Shown: in pieces, positions 33,030 to 41,029 of the stretch
Layout of the letters: every line of letters begins with the position of its first letter
Numbering within the stretch: the stretch's first letter is position 1
Assembly (NCBI RefSeq): GCF_006385555.1
Contig: NZ_CP041036.1
Span: 3,038,001 to 3,102,000, forward strand
From: Shewanella polaris
GTDB taxonomy: Bacteria > Pseudomonadota > Gammaproteobacteria > Enterobacterales > Shewanellaceae
Length of the DNA stretch: 64,000 nt
Direction of reading: 5' to 3'
The notes under the pieces: model-generated
Databases searched by the model: none
Seen by the model: the letters and a program-made list of their open reading frames with translations, nothing else
What the model was told of the DNA's origin: nothing
Made by a program: the position numbers and the translations under genes

Positions 33030-33445
33030 GTTTTAGCTTCTATTTCCGGTTCCATTGTTTCACAGGCATCAATTTCTAATCGCTCAGTAAGCGGCTTTGC
33101 GCCAAGCTCAGCTAGCAACTCATCAAACTTTTTTATCGCTCCACAAAAGGTTTCATAACTTGAATCACCTAGCCCTATTAAGCTGTATTGCAATGCTGGT
33201 AAATAAGGTGCTGCGGATTTAAGTTCATTAAACCACGGAGCAATATCTTCAGGTATATCTCCGTGTCCCGTGGTTGATGACACTATAATTAAAAATTCGT
33301 CTTGAGGAGGTACAAAATCTAATAATTCATTAGGTTGCCAAAGCTTAGTTGTAAAACCTAATTTTGCAATCGCCTTAGTCACTGTTTCTGCAGTAAATTG
33401 AGCGCTACCATAAACGGTACCAAAAACAACATTGACCTTTTTCAT
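32981..33445 (-). CDS. MioC-like flavodoxin
   Basis: A short FMN-binding electron carrier of 154 residues. The phosphate-binding loop VFGTVYGSAQFTAE is at residues 7-20, and SSTTGHGDIPEDI and IGLGDSSYETFC are the other flavin-contact loops, matching the MioC branch rather than long-chain flavodoxins. MioC has been linked to biotin synthase reduction in E. coli; this role is not evident from the context here. It overlaps the PTS gene downstream. Confidence 0.88.
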   Translation of the reverse strand: MKKVNVVFGTVYGSAQFTAETVTKAIAKLGFTTKLWQPNELLDFVPPQDEFLIIVSSTTGHGDIPEDIAPWFNELKSAAPYLPALQYSLIGLGDSSYETFCGAIKKFDELLAELGAKPLTERLEIDACETMEPEIEAKTWIASWHNAVTSVSVA

Positions 33446-33609
33446 GGTATACTTTCCCCTTAATTGTAATACGATATAAAATACCTTGAGTCTTAGTAAC
33501 TTACCTTACTGTATTCCTTGAGTCTCTCGCAAGTATCTTTTATGGTGTGATTAAAGTTGATATGACCAACCCTAGTTGGCTCAATGTGAAATAGCGCAAT
33601 AACGGAACC

Positions 33610-33777
33610 ATGACCATGCGACAAGTGAGCAGAAAGCGGAAACTCAAACTACAACATAAATTCGCCCATATACGCCGCAACTACTACTTCCGTATAGAAC
33701 AAAAGCAGCAGAAACTCATACCCAAAATCCCTGAGTTTGAAAAGCTTAAAGCTTTACTTGCTGACCATATGGACTAA
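33610..33777 (+). CDS. Small basic protein, unknown function (55 aa)
   Basis: An open frame beginning MTMRQVSRKRKLKLQ and ending LLADHMD, rich in lysine, arginine and aromatic residues (FAHIRRNYYFRIEQKQQK). An in-frame TAG lies 18 bases upstream of the ATG, so the start is close. Its stop overlaps the truC stop on the other strand by a few bases, the tight convergent packing that real genes often show. The composition suggests nucleic-acid or ribosome binding, but that is inference. The ribosome-binding site is weak. Confidence 0.5.
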   Translation: MTMRQVSRKRKLKLQHKFAHIRRNYYFRIEQKQQKLIPKIPEFEKLKALLADHMD

Positions 33778-34664
33778 CTTAATAGCATGCTTGGCTCAGA
33801 TGATAACAGATCATCATCCCAACCGAATTCCTTGAAAATAGTTAACCACTCTAACTCAAGCTCAGTTTCTATGTGCATCGGTTGTTGCGTTACCGGATGT
33901 ATAAACTGCAGACTTTTTGCAATCAACCACAAACGATTAATCGCAAAATGTTCACGGAAAAATTTATTTTGCTTGCCGTCACCATGCGTGGTATCTCCAA
34001 CGATTGGATGACGCAAATGTGCCATATGACGACGTAATTGATGTTTTCGCCCAGTATGAGGGCTTAATTTTATCAATCCATAACGGCTAGAAGGATAGCG
34101 GCCTGAACTAAACGGTATTTCTGTATTCAACAACGGCTGATACTCTGTCACGGCTTCTTGAGCAGCTTTGTTGGGATCAACATGCTTATCACCCAAAACA
34201 TCAAACTCTTGTTTTAAGGCATAATCTAAAGTGCCAGATTCATGCATATTGCCACGAACTATCGCTAAATAGTGCTTCTTAATACAGTGATTGGCAAATT
34301 GCTCACATAACAATCGAGCCACTTCGCTGGATTTAGCAAACAGCAGCACGCCAGATGTAGGTCGATCAAGACGATGCACAGGAAAGACATGACAACCCAC
34401 CAAATCTCGAGTCATCTGCATAGCAAAAAAACGCTCTCTACGGGCTAAATAACTGCGATGAACTAATAAACCTGCAGGCTTGTGAATAGCAACGATATGC
34501 TCGTCTTCAAATAGTATGTCGATATGGGGAGGGTGTAAATCATCGTCTAATTCGGTATCTGTAGTAGAGGGCATGTCAATGTCTTCTGAGCTTATTGGCT
34601 CACATAAGTCATCGTTATCTAATGAGTATTCAGCATCGTTATCTTTTGAGATCATGTTTATCAC
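33774..34664 (-). CDS. truC: tRNA pseudouridine(65) synthase TruC
   Basis: It isomerises uridine 65 in the acceptor/T region of certain tRNAs. A RluA-family catalytic domain carries HRLDRPTSG with the catalytic aspartate at residue 100, plus KHYLAIVRG and SPHTGRKHQLRRHMAHLRHPI. The first 45 or so residues form an unusual acidic extension (DNDAEYSLDNDDL and later serine/threonine-rich), absent from the E. coli enzyme. It is followed upstream by yqcC, as in many gammaproteobacteria. Confidence 0.93.
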   Translation of the reverse strand: MINMISKDNDAEYSLDNDDLCEPISSEDIDMPSTTDTELDDDLHPPHIDILFEDEHIVAIHKPAGLLVHRSYLARRERFFAMQMTRDLVGCHVFPVHRLDRPTSGVLLFAKSSEVARLLCEQFANHCIKKHYLAIVRGNMHESGTLDYALKQEFDVLGDKHVDPNKAAQEAVTEYQPLLNTEIPFSSGRYPSSRYGLIKLSPHTGRKHQLRRHMAHLRHPIVGDTTHGDGKQNKFFREHFAINRLWLIAKSLQFIHPVTQQPMHIETELELEWLTIFKEFGWDDDLLSSEPSMLLS

Positions 34665-34712
34665 TTTACTTATTTTGTATTGGCCAAATCTATATTGGTT
34701 TAGTTTATAGGC

Positions 34713-34742
34713 ACTTAATTTATATAGACTTAATTTATATAG
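34713..34742 (+). repeat. Tandem 15-bp AT-rich repeat upstream of truC
   Basis: ACTTAATTTATATAG occurs twice back to back (34713-34727 and 34728-34742) within an AT-rich stretch that precedes truC. It could create repeated promoter -10-like elements for truC; no function is evident. Confidence 0.75.
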
Positions 34743-34799
34743 ATTTCATTTTTATAGTATTTGTTGGTATTAATGTCATCAAGTGGCGCGGCAGTACTC

Positions 34800-35114
34800 T
34801 TAACGCTGACTAAGCTCAGCATCAAATTGCTGCAACTGAGCAACCATAATGGTGCCATAGGGCATACTTTGCCAAACATGTTCTGCCATAGGAGCCAAGG
34901 CCATATTGGTCGGCAAAGGTTGTCGTAGCACTACAAGCTCAGTCATCTTGGGAATAAAAATAAATTGTAACCATTGCTCAAATGCCATTACATCACAGCA
35001 AAATGGCGCAGTACTGACCATCGCAGTTTCAGGAGGTGGTGTTTCAGACCAAAGATCATAGGCCTTAAGCAATTGTTCTAATTTAATTAAATTATTTTTG
35101 CTGGTTAAATAAAG
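34800..35114 (-). CDS. yqcC: YqcC family protein (DUF446)
   Basis: A small conserved protein of unknown biochemical function. The helical N-terminus IKLEQLLKAYDLWSETPP, the FCCDVMAFEQWLQFIFIPKM segment and the MAEHVWQSMPYG motif match the family. In E. coli yqcC lies beside truC, as here. The start at 35114 begins where family similarity begins; a longer frame from 35162 adds 16 hydrophobic residues that look unlike the family and has no visible ribosome-binding site. Confidence 0.85.
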   Translation of the reverse strand, partial: LYLTSKNNLIKLEQLLKAYDLWSETPPPETAMVSTAPFCCDVMAFEQWLQFIFIPKMTELVVLRQPLPTNMALAPMAEHVWQSMPYGTIMVAQLQQFDAELSQR

Positions 35115-35210
35115 CATAAAAATGAACGACAATATCAAGGCTAAGTCCGAATATGATATCATTTAGCGGATTGAATACCCATCCAACTTCTTTGATTTAG
35201 TGACAACACA

Positions 35211-36224
35211 ATGACCGAGATAACCACCTTAAGCCAGTTTCTGACGACCGCTAATACTCAATTCCAAATATACGATTTAGGTCGCCGGGTGCAACATATC
35301 GATATGTTAGCATTTCAGCAAATCGACTCTTTACTGGCACCATACCCTTATCCAATTCAAGGCCATGCACAGTTTGCTATTGTATTTTGGCAGCAACAAC
35401 AATTACCGTATATTTGGTTTGTAAAATTACCTTTAGATGAACAAGGTTTGTTATCACCTGCGCCGCGAACTCAATTTATTAAGATGATTTTAGAAGCCCT
35501 CGGTCGTAATCCAACCCAAGCATTAACCGATGAACAGCAAGAGCAATTAGCCAATCATCCTTTTAGTTTTAAACCTAATCAACATAAATTGGCGTTATTT
35601 AATGCACTAGTTAGGCTTCAACTAGGCCAACCGGCATCGAGTCAATATGAGTTTGCCGCACAGTATTTATCAGGTCAAGCAGCACCAGATACTTGGCCAC
35701 AGCTGGGTTTACAGGGATTAGCTGATATTTGTGTTCGCGCAGATCAATTTAACCATATTGAAGACATCACCAACGCACTTGATAACGCACCAATTGAAGT
35801 ACAGGCTGCACTTTGCCAATGTTTAGAGCATATTAATGTCGATAAGCGCCTCGCCAAACTGTTATTCGAAAAATTAAATCAAGCCGAAGACCATCTAAAA
35901 GTAATATATTTAGCGGCATTGGCGTCAGATGTTCAATACAGTATGAAAGCGATTAATCATCTCAATGAGCAACAACTTTTAGATGATAATAAGCTCATCA
36001 CCATTGCAGCACGTAATTGGTTAGCCTTAAAAGATGACCTAACACGCAAAGGTTATTTAGAAGCATTAGCAAAACAACCTCAGCACTTCTTTAATCAAGT
36101 ATTTGCTGATATTGTGGCAATACCTAGCTTGCGATCAGGATTATTAGCCGACTTAAGGCATCCTGAAAGAAGTGTTCAATTAGCAACCGCAATTGGCGGA
36201 TTATTTAGAGCAACCAGCCTATGA
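35211..36224 (+). CDS. DUF3549 family protein
   Basis: A 337-residue soluble protein recognised as the DUF3549 family found in Shewanella, Vibrio and relatives. No catalytic motif is visible; the C-terminal two thirds are helical and repeat-like, resembling HEAT-type packing. It starts divergently from yqcC and its stop overlaps the next ATG by four bases, so it is co-translated with the DUF3301 protein. Confidence 0.85.
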   Translation: MTEITTLSQFLTTANTQFQIYDLGRRVQHIDMLAFQQIDSLLAPYPYPIQGHAQFAIVFWQQQQLPYIWFVKLPLDEQGLLSPAPRTQFIKMILEALGRNPTQALTDEQQEQLANHPFSFKPNQHKLALFNALVRLQLGQPASSQYEFAAQYLSGQAAPDTWPQLGLQGLADICVRADQFNHIEDITNALDNAPIEVQAALCQCLEHINVDKRLAKLLFEKLNQAEDHLKVIYLAALASDVQYSMKAINHLNEQQLLDDNKLITIAARNWLALKDDLTRKGYLEALAKQPQHFFNQVFADIVAIPSLRSGLLADLRHPERSVQLATAIGGLFRATSL

Positions 36225-36607
36225 TGAGTGATTTTTTATTAATTGTTGCTTTAGTCGTGATAGCGGCCTTTTTTTGGCAACTGCGACAAATGGCAGAGTC
36301 AAGCCGAACCCTTGCAGAGCAAGCCTGTAAAAAACAGAATGTACAATTACTTGCCATTGCAATGGAATCAGCTCGCCCAAGTGTTGGCGGCAATGCGGGT
36401 ATCTGTTGGAAAGCCACCTTTATGTTCGAATTTAGCACCGATGGTATCAACCAATATCGAGGCCATATTTTCATGCATGGTAATCGAGTCACAAAAATTG
36501 ATTGGCCAATATTCCCCGAACCAGAATGGATGGATGCCCCAATGGCCAGCGGTAAATTTGGTGGGTGTGGTAGCAGTAAAAGCTGTGATTCAGGTAAATG
36601 CCACTAA
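36221..36607 (+). CDS. DUF3301 family membrane-anchored protein
   Basis: A 128-residue protein with one N-terminal membrane helix (FLLIVALVVIAAFFW) and a soluble domain with the conserved SARPSVGG and FMFEFSTDG segments. The C-terminus is unusually rich in cysteine and glycine (GGCGSSKSCDSGKCH), which could bind metal. It overlaps the DUF3549 gene, a pairing known in related bacteria. Function unknown. Confidence 0.85.
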   Translation: MMSDFLLIVALVVIAAFFWQLRQMAESSRTLAEQACKKQNVQLLAIAMESARPSVGGNAGICWKATFMFEFSTDGINQYRGHIFMHGNRVTKIDWPIFPEPEWMDAPMASGKFGGCGSSKSCDSGKCH

Positions 36608-36637
36608 TACCCTCCTTTATTAGTCGATGTTGAATCC

Positions 36638-36672
36638 AAAAAAACGCTATTTTTCAAAAAATAGCGTTTTTT
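36638..36672. terminator. Bidirectional terminator
   Basis: AAAAAACGCTATTTT and its complement ending in GCGTTTTTT form a long stem with A-run and T-run flanks, so it can end both the DUF3301 transcript and the converging secreted-protein gene. Confidence 0.88.
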
Positions 36673-36689
36673 ATTGCCACACAATGCAA

Positions 36690-37397
36690 TTAAGTTTGTG
36701 GATTGTTGAGGATTTTATAATCGCTGTAGGTAACAGTTTGAACACTGTCGAGTGACCTAAAAATTGCTGCTGTACCCATTATAGTGGTTGATGTATGAGC
36801 TGGCATCACTAATCCCTCAAACACATCAAAACTTAACTCTAATTCAAATTTAGTTAAAGTAACTGAAAACGCAGGATTTAACTCGTCAGTATTTCTGATG
36901 AGAATTTTACGTAAATGCTTGGATGTTTTATCCAAATAAAGCACGCCTGCTAATACGTTATTGTCTAACTCATCAATATTTGGTGTAAACGTAAATGACA
37001 TATTATTGTCATCCTCACCGACAAAAACCAATGTCGACAAATCAATTAAATCAGAAAACGCTAATTCATAGCTAGTTTCGTCTTTATCTTGATGCAAATC
37101 TTGTTGACGTTCTCGGTATTCAGTTAAGCGTTTTTTACCAGGAGTATCACCATTTTCAGACACCAAACTCCAACGTTCAGTTTCAGGTAAGGATGCATTG
37201 AATTGTTCAATACGTGTCATGTCTGGCATCACTGTTTGCTGTGAATACTGCCAAAGCACCTTGGTACCGTCATTATTACTATTGAGATCGCTGAACGCTT
37301 GATCAACCCATTGTTGTGGTTCTTCGCTCACGACTGCATTGGCGTTATAGCAAACGAATGAAAAACCAACCAATAGTGCAACTTTAAACCCTTTCAT
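36690..37397 (-). CDS. Exported protein of unknown function
   Basis: A 235-residue protein with a Sec signal peptide (cleavage about NANA-VV, residue 21). The mature part is acidic and beta-rich and lacks a recognisable catalytic motif; alternating strands such as LAGVLYLDKTSKHLRKILI recall the open-barrel fold of LolA-like or outer-membrane lipoprotein-sorting proteins. The gene is isolated, upstream of a terminator on one side and the csrB-1 RNA on the other. I cannot assign a role. Confidence 0.75.
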   Translation of the reverse strand: MKGFKVALLVGFSFVCYNANAVVSEEPQQWVDQAFSDLNSNNDGTKVLWQYSQQTVMPDMTRIEQFNASLPETERWSLVSENGDTPGKKRLTEYRERQQDLHQDKDETSYELAFSDLIDLSTLVFVGEDDNNMSFTFTPNIDELDNNVLAGVLYLDKTSKHLRKILIRNTDELNPAFSVTLTKFELELSFDVFEGLVMPAHTSTTIMGTAAIFRSLDSVQTVTYSDYKILNNPQT

Positions 37398-37535
37398 GCT
37401 ATCTCCTTATACAATGGTGAGTTAGATATTGTGTACTTTAATGAGGTACTTTAATGAAGTACTCAAACCCTGCACATAGGCACTTTACAATTTGACAACA
37501 TAACCACCATTAGTTCCGCCGATACTGAAAAAAAG

Positions 37536-37946
37536 CCAAAAGAAAGGCCACGACAGTAAATGCCGTGGCCTCTTTGTTTCTTGTTAAGCTTTCCTGCTAT
37601 AACTGTGCTCCCTGCACCATCCATGCGTATCGCTTGCGTCCTGCTCTATCCTTGCTCAATCCTTGATGTTCCATGTACATAAAGTACTTTCCTTCTTACT
37701 CGATTATCCTTTTACCGAGCCTGCTCTATCCTGAGCGTGTCCTTATATCATCCATGAAATTCTTACTTTATCCTGTCGCAAATCATTTGCGTAGAATCTT
37801 GCATCCATTGCACACTATCATCCTGATAATGTTATTAAACTCACTTAATCCGCTATTGCGTCCATTGAGCAAGTCTACTGTTTCATCCTGAAACTCAAAA
37901 TCGTCCATTACGTCCATATACTCATGGTCTTCTAGACCTTTTTACT
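37536..37946 (-). ncRNA. CsrB-family regulatory sRNA, copy 1
   Basis: On the minus strand this 0.4-kb non-coding stretch contains 20 GGA trinucleotides, many in the context CAGGATG, AAGGAT, CATGGATG or AAGGA, spaced about every 15-25 bases and often between short inverted repeats. It ends in a rho-independent terminator (GGCCACG/CGTGGCC, then TTTCTTTT). This is the anatomy of CsrB/CsrC RNAs, which sequester the translational regulator CsrA. A possible promoter (TTGTTT, 16 bases, TATTAC) places the start near 37946, and an 18-bp UvrY-type palindrome lies about 194 bases upstream of that start. Ends are approximate. Confidence 0.88.
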
Positions 37947-37951
37947 ACCTT

Positions 37952-37979
37952 GTAATATTCCCGTCCTAGGAACAAACAA
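37952..37979 (-). promoter_or_regulatory. Possible promoter of csrB copy 1
   Basis: On the minus strand TTGTTT at 37974-37979 and TATTAC at 37952-37957 are separated by 16 bases. The start point this implies, near 37945, gives an RNA of about 410 nt, close to the known size range of CsrB RNAs. Confidence 0.45.
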
Positions 37980-38130
37980 ATAATAATTCATTTACCGTAA
38001 CGTAAACAGATACCTCAAAATGATTAAAGTCTCTCACAGATACCAAAATAATAAATATTAAATAGAATCAACAACTTAAATTTAAACTAGAAATATCAAC
38101 CATCAAATACGTGATTTGTCTCACACGATT

Positions 38131-38148
38131 TGTGCGATATATCTCACA
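38131..38148. promoter_or_regulatory. UvrY/GacA-type binding palindrome upstream of csrB copy 1
   Basis: TGTGCGATATATCTCACA is an 18-bp near-perfect palindrome (one mismatched pair). It resembles the TGTGAGAGATCTCTTACA site bound by UvrY at E. coli csrB. Its distance of about 194 bases from the inferred start also agrees with the remote position reported for csrB in E. coli. A half-site TGTGAGAGA on the minus strand lies nearer, at about 38032-38040. Confidence 0.7.
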
Positions 38149-38425
38149 AAGCAACAAGCAAAATAGGTAAACATTAAGTTAACTGTTAGCATTTACATAA
38201 CATTATTATTATCGCTACAGTTAGAAATAGGCTCAAACTATAATTTGGTTAGGATTTGGTTCAGTGGAAATACATCAATATGAGAATAATTAAGCTCAGA
38301 GCAAAACGGAAAGCTGGAGAGAAGCTACGCAAATGAGTTTTAGTTAAGTTAATAATGAACTAAAAACACCAGCAGTTAAACATTTAACAACAATTTAGGT
38401 ATTGTTGTTTTAATGACTCACATGT

Positions 38426-39691
38426 TTACAAAAAGCTTGAAAACAACATTATATTTAAAATCGTTAGAATTACGGCAATCGATAACAATAGCAGATTCAT
38501 TAATGTTGAATTTTTGTGTTTACCCATCACTTTTTTAGATGACGTCAAATAAATTTGCAAAAAAACGGTAATGGGTAATTGAATACTTAATATCATTTGC
38601 GAGATGATCAGACCTTTAAATGGGTCTGAAATCAAAAAAATAATCAACGTTGAAATGACTAATATCCCGGCTACCCCAATTTTAGTATGTGTGTTTCTGA
38701 TGTTATAAGGTTCTTTAAATAGTCCAGCATAAACGGAGCCACCAGCCATACCGGCGGTAATCGTTGAGGAAATTCCCGCAAACAATAAAGCAATGCCGAA
38801 AACAAGAGCAGCCTTTGAACCAAGCATTGGCGCTAAAAGATGTTGTGCCTGCTCTAACTCGGTAACGACTATCTTTTTATCAAAAAATGCAGCCGCCGCA
38901 AGTATAATCATTGCACTATTAATAGCCCATCCAATAATCATCGATACTAACGTGTCGGTAAATTCATACCTTAATTGCTTTTTAATAACGGCTTCATCTT
39001 CGTTGTTCCATTGCCGACTTTGAATGATTTCTGAATGCAGAAATAAATTATGTGGCATCACAACTGCGCCCAATACAGCCATTACAATCACCATAGAACC
39101 ATTAGGAATACTGACAGTTACCCAACTTGTTAGCGCTTCTGGCCAGTTAATGCTGACAATGCTCATTTCGTATAAAAAAGAAAAACCAATTATCGAAACA
39201 AAACCGATTATCAGTTTTTCAAGCTTGGTGTAAGTGTTTGTGAAGAGCAATACAATAACAATAGCGAGAACAATGACAGAGCCAACGACTATTGGTATAT
39301 CAAAAAGAAGTTTTAGTGCAATTGCACCGCCGAGAATCTCAGCTAACCCGGTCGATATAACCGCGAAAATGCTGGTCAAAAGGATAACTCTAGCTAGATG
39401 AATATTTACGTTTTTCATCGCTGATTCGGCTAAGCAATCCCCAGTGACAATGCCAAGATGCGCAACATTGTGCTGTAGTATAATCAACATCAAAGTCGAT
39501 AATGTCACCATCCACAAAAGTGTGTAGCCAAACATTGATCCAGCGGCAATATTTGAAGCCCAATTACCAGGATCAATAAAACCTACGGTGACCAGCAACC
39601 CCGGTCCCATATACTTCAGCACTTCACTAAACCCATGATTATGTTTGCTTTTATATTCAGGATGCAGTGTAAACAATGACTTGATTTTCAT
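38426..39691 (-). CDS. Nramp-family divalent metal transporter
   Basis: A proton-coupled importer of Mn2+ or Fe2+, 421 residues with about eleven membrane helices. The metal-coordinating DPGN in helix 1 (GFIDPGNWASN) and MPHNLFLHS in helix 6 are intact. The methionine of helix 6, thought to favour transition metals over Mg and Ca, is present. The family includes MntH, but this is a divergent branch, so I do not assign that symbol. It lies between two csrB RNA genes on the same strand. No Fur or MntR site was evident. Confidence 0.88.
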   Translation of the reverse strand: MKIKSLFTLHPEYKSKHNHGFSEVLKYMGPGLLVTVGFIDPGNWASNIAAGSMFGYTLLWMVTLSTLMLIILQHNVAHLGIVTGDCLAESAMKNVNIHLARVILLTSIFAVISTGLAEILGGAIALKLLFDIPIVVGSVIVLAIVIVLLFTNTYTKLEKLIIGFVSIIGFSFLYEMSIVSINWPEALTSWVTVSIPNGSMVIVMAVLGAVVMPHNLFLHSEIIQSRQWNNEDEAVIKKQLRYEFTDTLVSMIIGWAINSAMIILAAAAFFDKKIVVTELEQAQHLLAPMLGSKAALVFGIALLFAGISSTITAGMAGGSVYAGLFKEPYNIRNTHTKIGVAGILVISTLIIFLISDPFKGLIISQMILSIQLPITVFLQIYLTSSKKVMGKHKNSTLMNLLLLSIAVILTILNIMLFSSFL

Positions 39692-40371
39692 GAAGATTCT
39701 GGCTGGCCGTGTAATTACTCATTTGAATTAGACTAAACATTTATCTATTCACTCGCTGGAGGTTGATAGATAGACATCATATTATCCTTGGTTTAAAACC
39801 TTATACATTTATTTGATTAACGGTACGCCGTAGAAATAGCATTTAAGTATTTGATAACAATTATAGAAGTAGCAACGTCACACGCTGAAATTCTATTTTA
39901 TATCATTATTTTAGGCAATAATATCGGTAAATAAACTGAGTAGCATACGCTTAACTGATGACAATAGTTCCGTGTAAAAAAGCTATGACAAATGCCCTAA
40001 ACCAGTTAAATAACCTAGAACAATAACAAATAATACCCCTCGAACGAGTAGAAAAACAATAATTCCTGATGATAATCCGTGAAAAAATTCTAAGCTAATG
40101 AATACCTATCCACATTTGAAATAATAAAAATTTGAATTCATAAAGTGGGTACATAAGAGATTGATATAAATAATTTAAAAAGTAAAATTTTGAACGGTGT
40201 TATCAGTACGTTTGTTTCTAAACGGTACATTGCCACTTTAAACAAAAATAATTTTGATCATAAAGCGAGGCTTAAAACATGAGGGAACAACGCAAGCTAG
40301 GTATCAGCCAAATTGTTATGTTGTGAATAGTATTTCGCATAACCCAGCCCCAAAAAACATCCACGTTTGGC
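39692..40371. other. Intergenic stretch with no gene seen
   Basis: About 680 AT-rich bases between the Nramp gene and the csrB-2 terminator. It presumably holds the Nramp promoter. No convincing ORF, riboswitch or RNA was seen; the one sizeable plus-strand frame that begins here runs antisense into csrB-2. Confidence 0.5.
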
Positions 40372-40805
40372 CAGAAAGCAAAAGGGCACAACCTTACATA
40401 ATAAGTTTGTGCCCACTGGCACTTTTGTCAGCAATCCTGCTGATATATTGCTCCCTGCGTCATCCATGTACACCAGCTTCCTGCCGTCCTTTTCCCTGTG
40501 CTCATTTCCTTGTGTTTTTAATGTGGCTTACCATTTAAAAATACTTATGAGTGTCATTCCATTGAACAGTCGCTCCATCAACTGAGGGGTAAATCTGTTC
40601 AATCCGTTGAACCATCCATGCTGCATCCGGCAGTCCTATCCATATATCCTTGTGTCGACAAATTATCGTCTTCACCCATCCTTGATTCGGCTATCCATTT
40701 GCCGAGCTTATGCACTATTTCCTTGAGCGTGTCCTAGTATCATCCTTGATATTCTTAAGCATCATTAGTCTTATTTCTAATCCTAAGAAAACCAACTAAT
40801 GACCC
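40372..40805 (-). ncRNA. CsrB-family regulatory sRNA, copy 2
   Basis: On the minus strand this stretch contains 21 GGA trinucleotides in CsrA-type contexts (CAAGGATGA, CATGGATG, CAGGGAG, AAGGA) with little coding potential. It ends in a terminator hairpin GGGCACAA/TTGTGCCC at 40384-40414 followed by TTTTGCTTT. The first copy lies 2.4 kb away and shares the motif architecture and some blocks, for example AGGACACGCTCA. A palindromic UvrY/GacA box lies about 190 bases upstream of the inferred start. The 5' end near 40805 is estimated. Role by family: CsrA antagonist. Confidence 0.88.
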
Positions 40806-40983
40806 GCTTTCGATAACAATATAGTAACCTAAAAAAGTAATCTTAAAAGTCAGCCAATGCGCTTGAAAAAAATATTTTAGTTTTAAAAAAAACTAAAATA
40901 AACCTAATGTACTGATTGTAATTAATTTAAAATAAATCGCGATGCCAAACACTGACAACTTAAGATAAAATACCTTACATGCT

Positions 40984-41001
40984 TGTAAGATATGTCTTAC
41001 A
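40984..41001. promoter_or_regulatory. UvrY/GacA-type box upstream of csrB copy 2
   Basis: TGTAAGATATGTCTTACA matches the GacA consensus TGTAAG-N6-CTTACA exactly and is palindromic apart from the central bases. It lies between the csrB-2 promoter region and the neighbouring gene stop, about 190 bases before the inferred RNA start. Confidence 0.8.
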
Positions 41002-41029
41002 CCAATGTGAGCAAGTTAATCCTACAGCT

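Noticed and set aside
37431..37456. Short repeats of GTACTTTAATGA near the exported-protein gene start
   Set aside because: A two-copy, twelve-base repeat in AT-rich DNA; too little to interpret.
37673..37891. Plus-strand frame of 72 codons
   Set aside because: It lies entirely antisense inside the csrB-1 RNA; its Ser/Pro/Leu-rich translation reflects the repeated TCC on that strand.
38386..38409. AACAACAAT/ATTGTTGTT hairpin after the Nramp gene as its terminator
   Set aside because: On the transcribed strand it is not followed by a T-run, so a terminator call is not supported.
39692..40371. Possible Mn- or Fe-responsive element upstream of the Nramp gene
   Set aside because: No Fur, MntR or yybP-ykoY-like motif could be made out by eye.
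40254..40538. Plus-strand frame of 94 codons, plus another at 40367-40585
   Set aside because: Both read antisense through the csrB-2 RNA and its terminator, with no ribosome-binding site or family resemblance.
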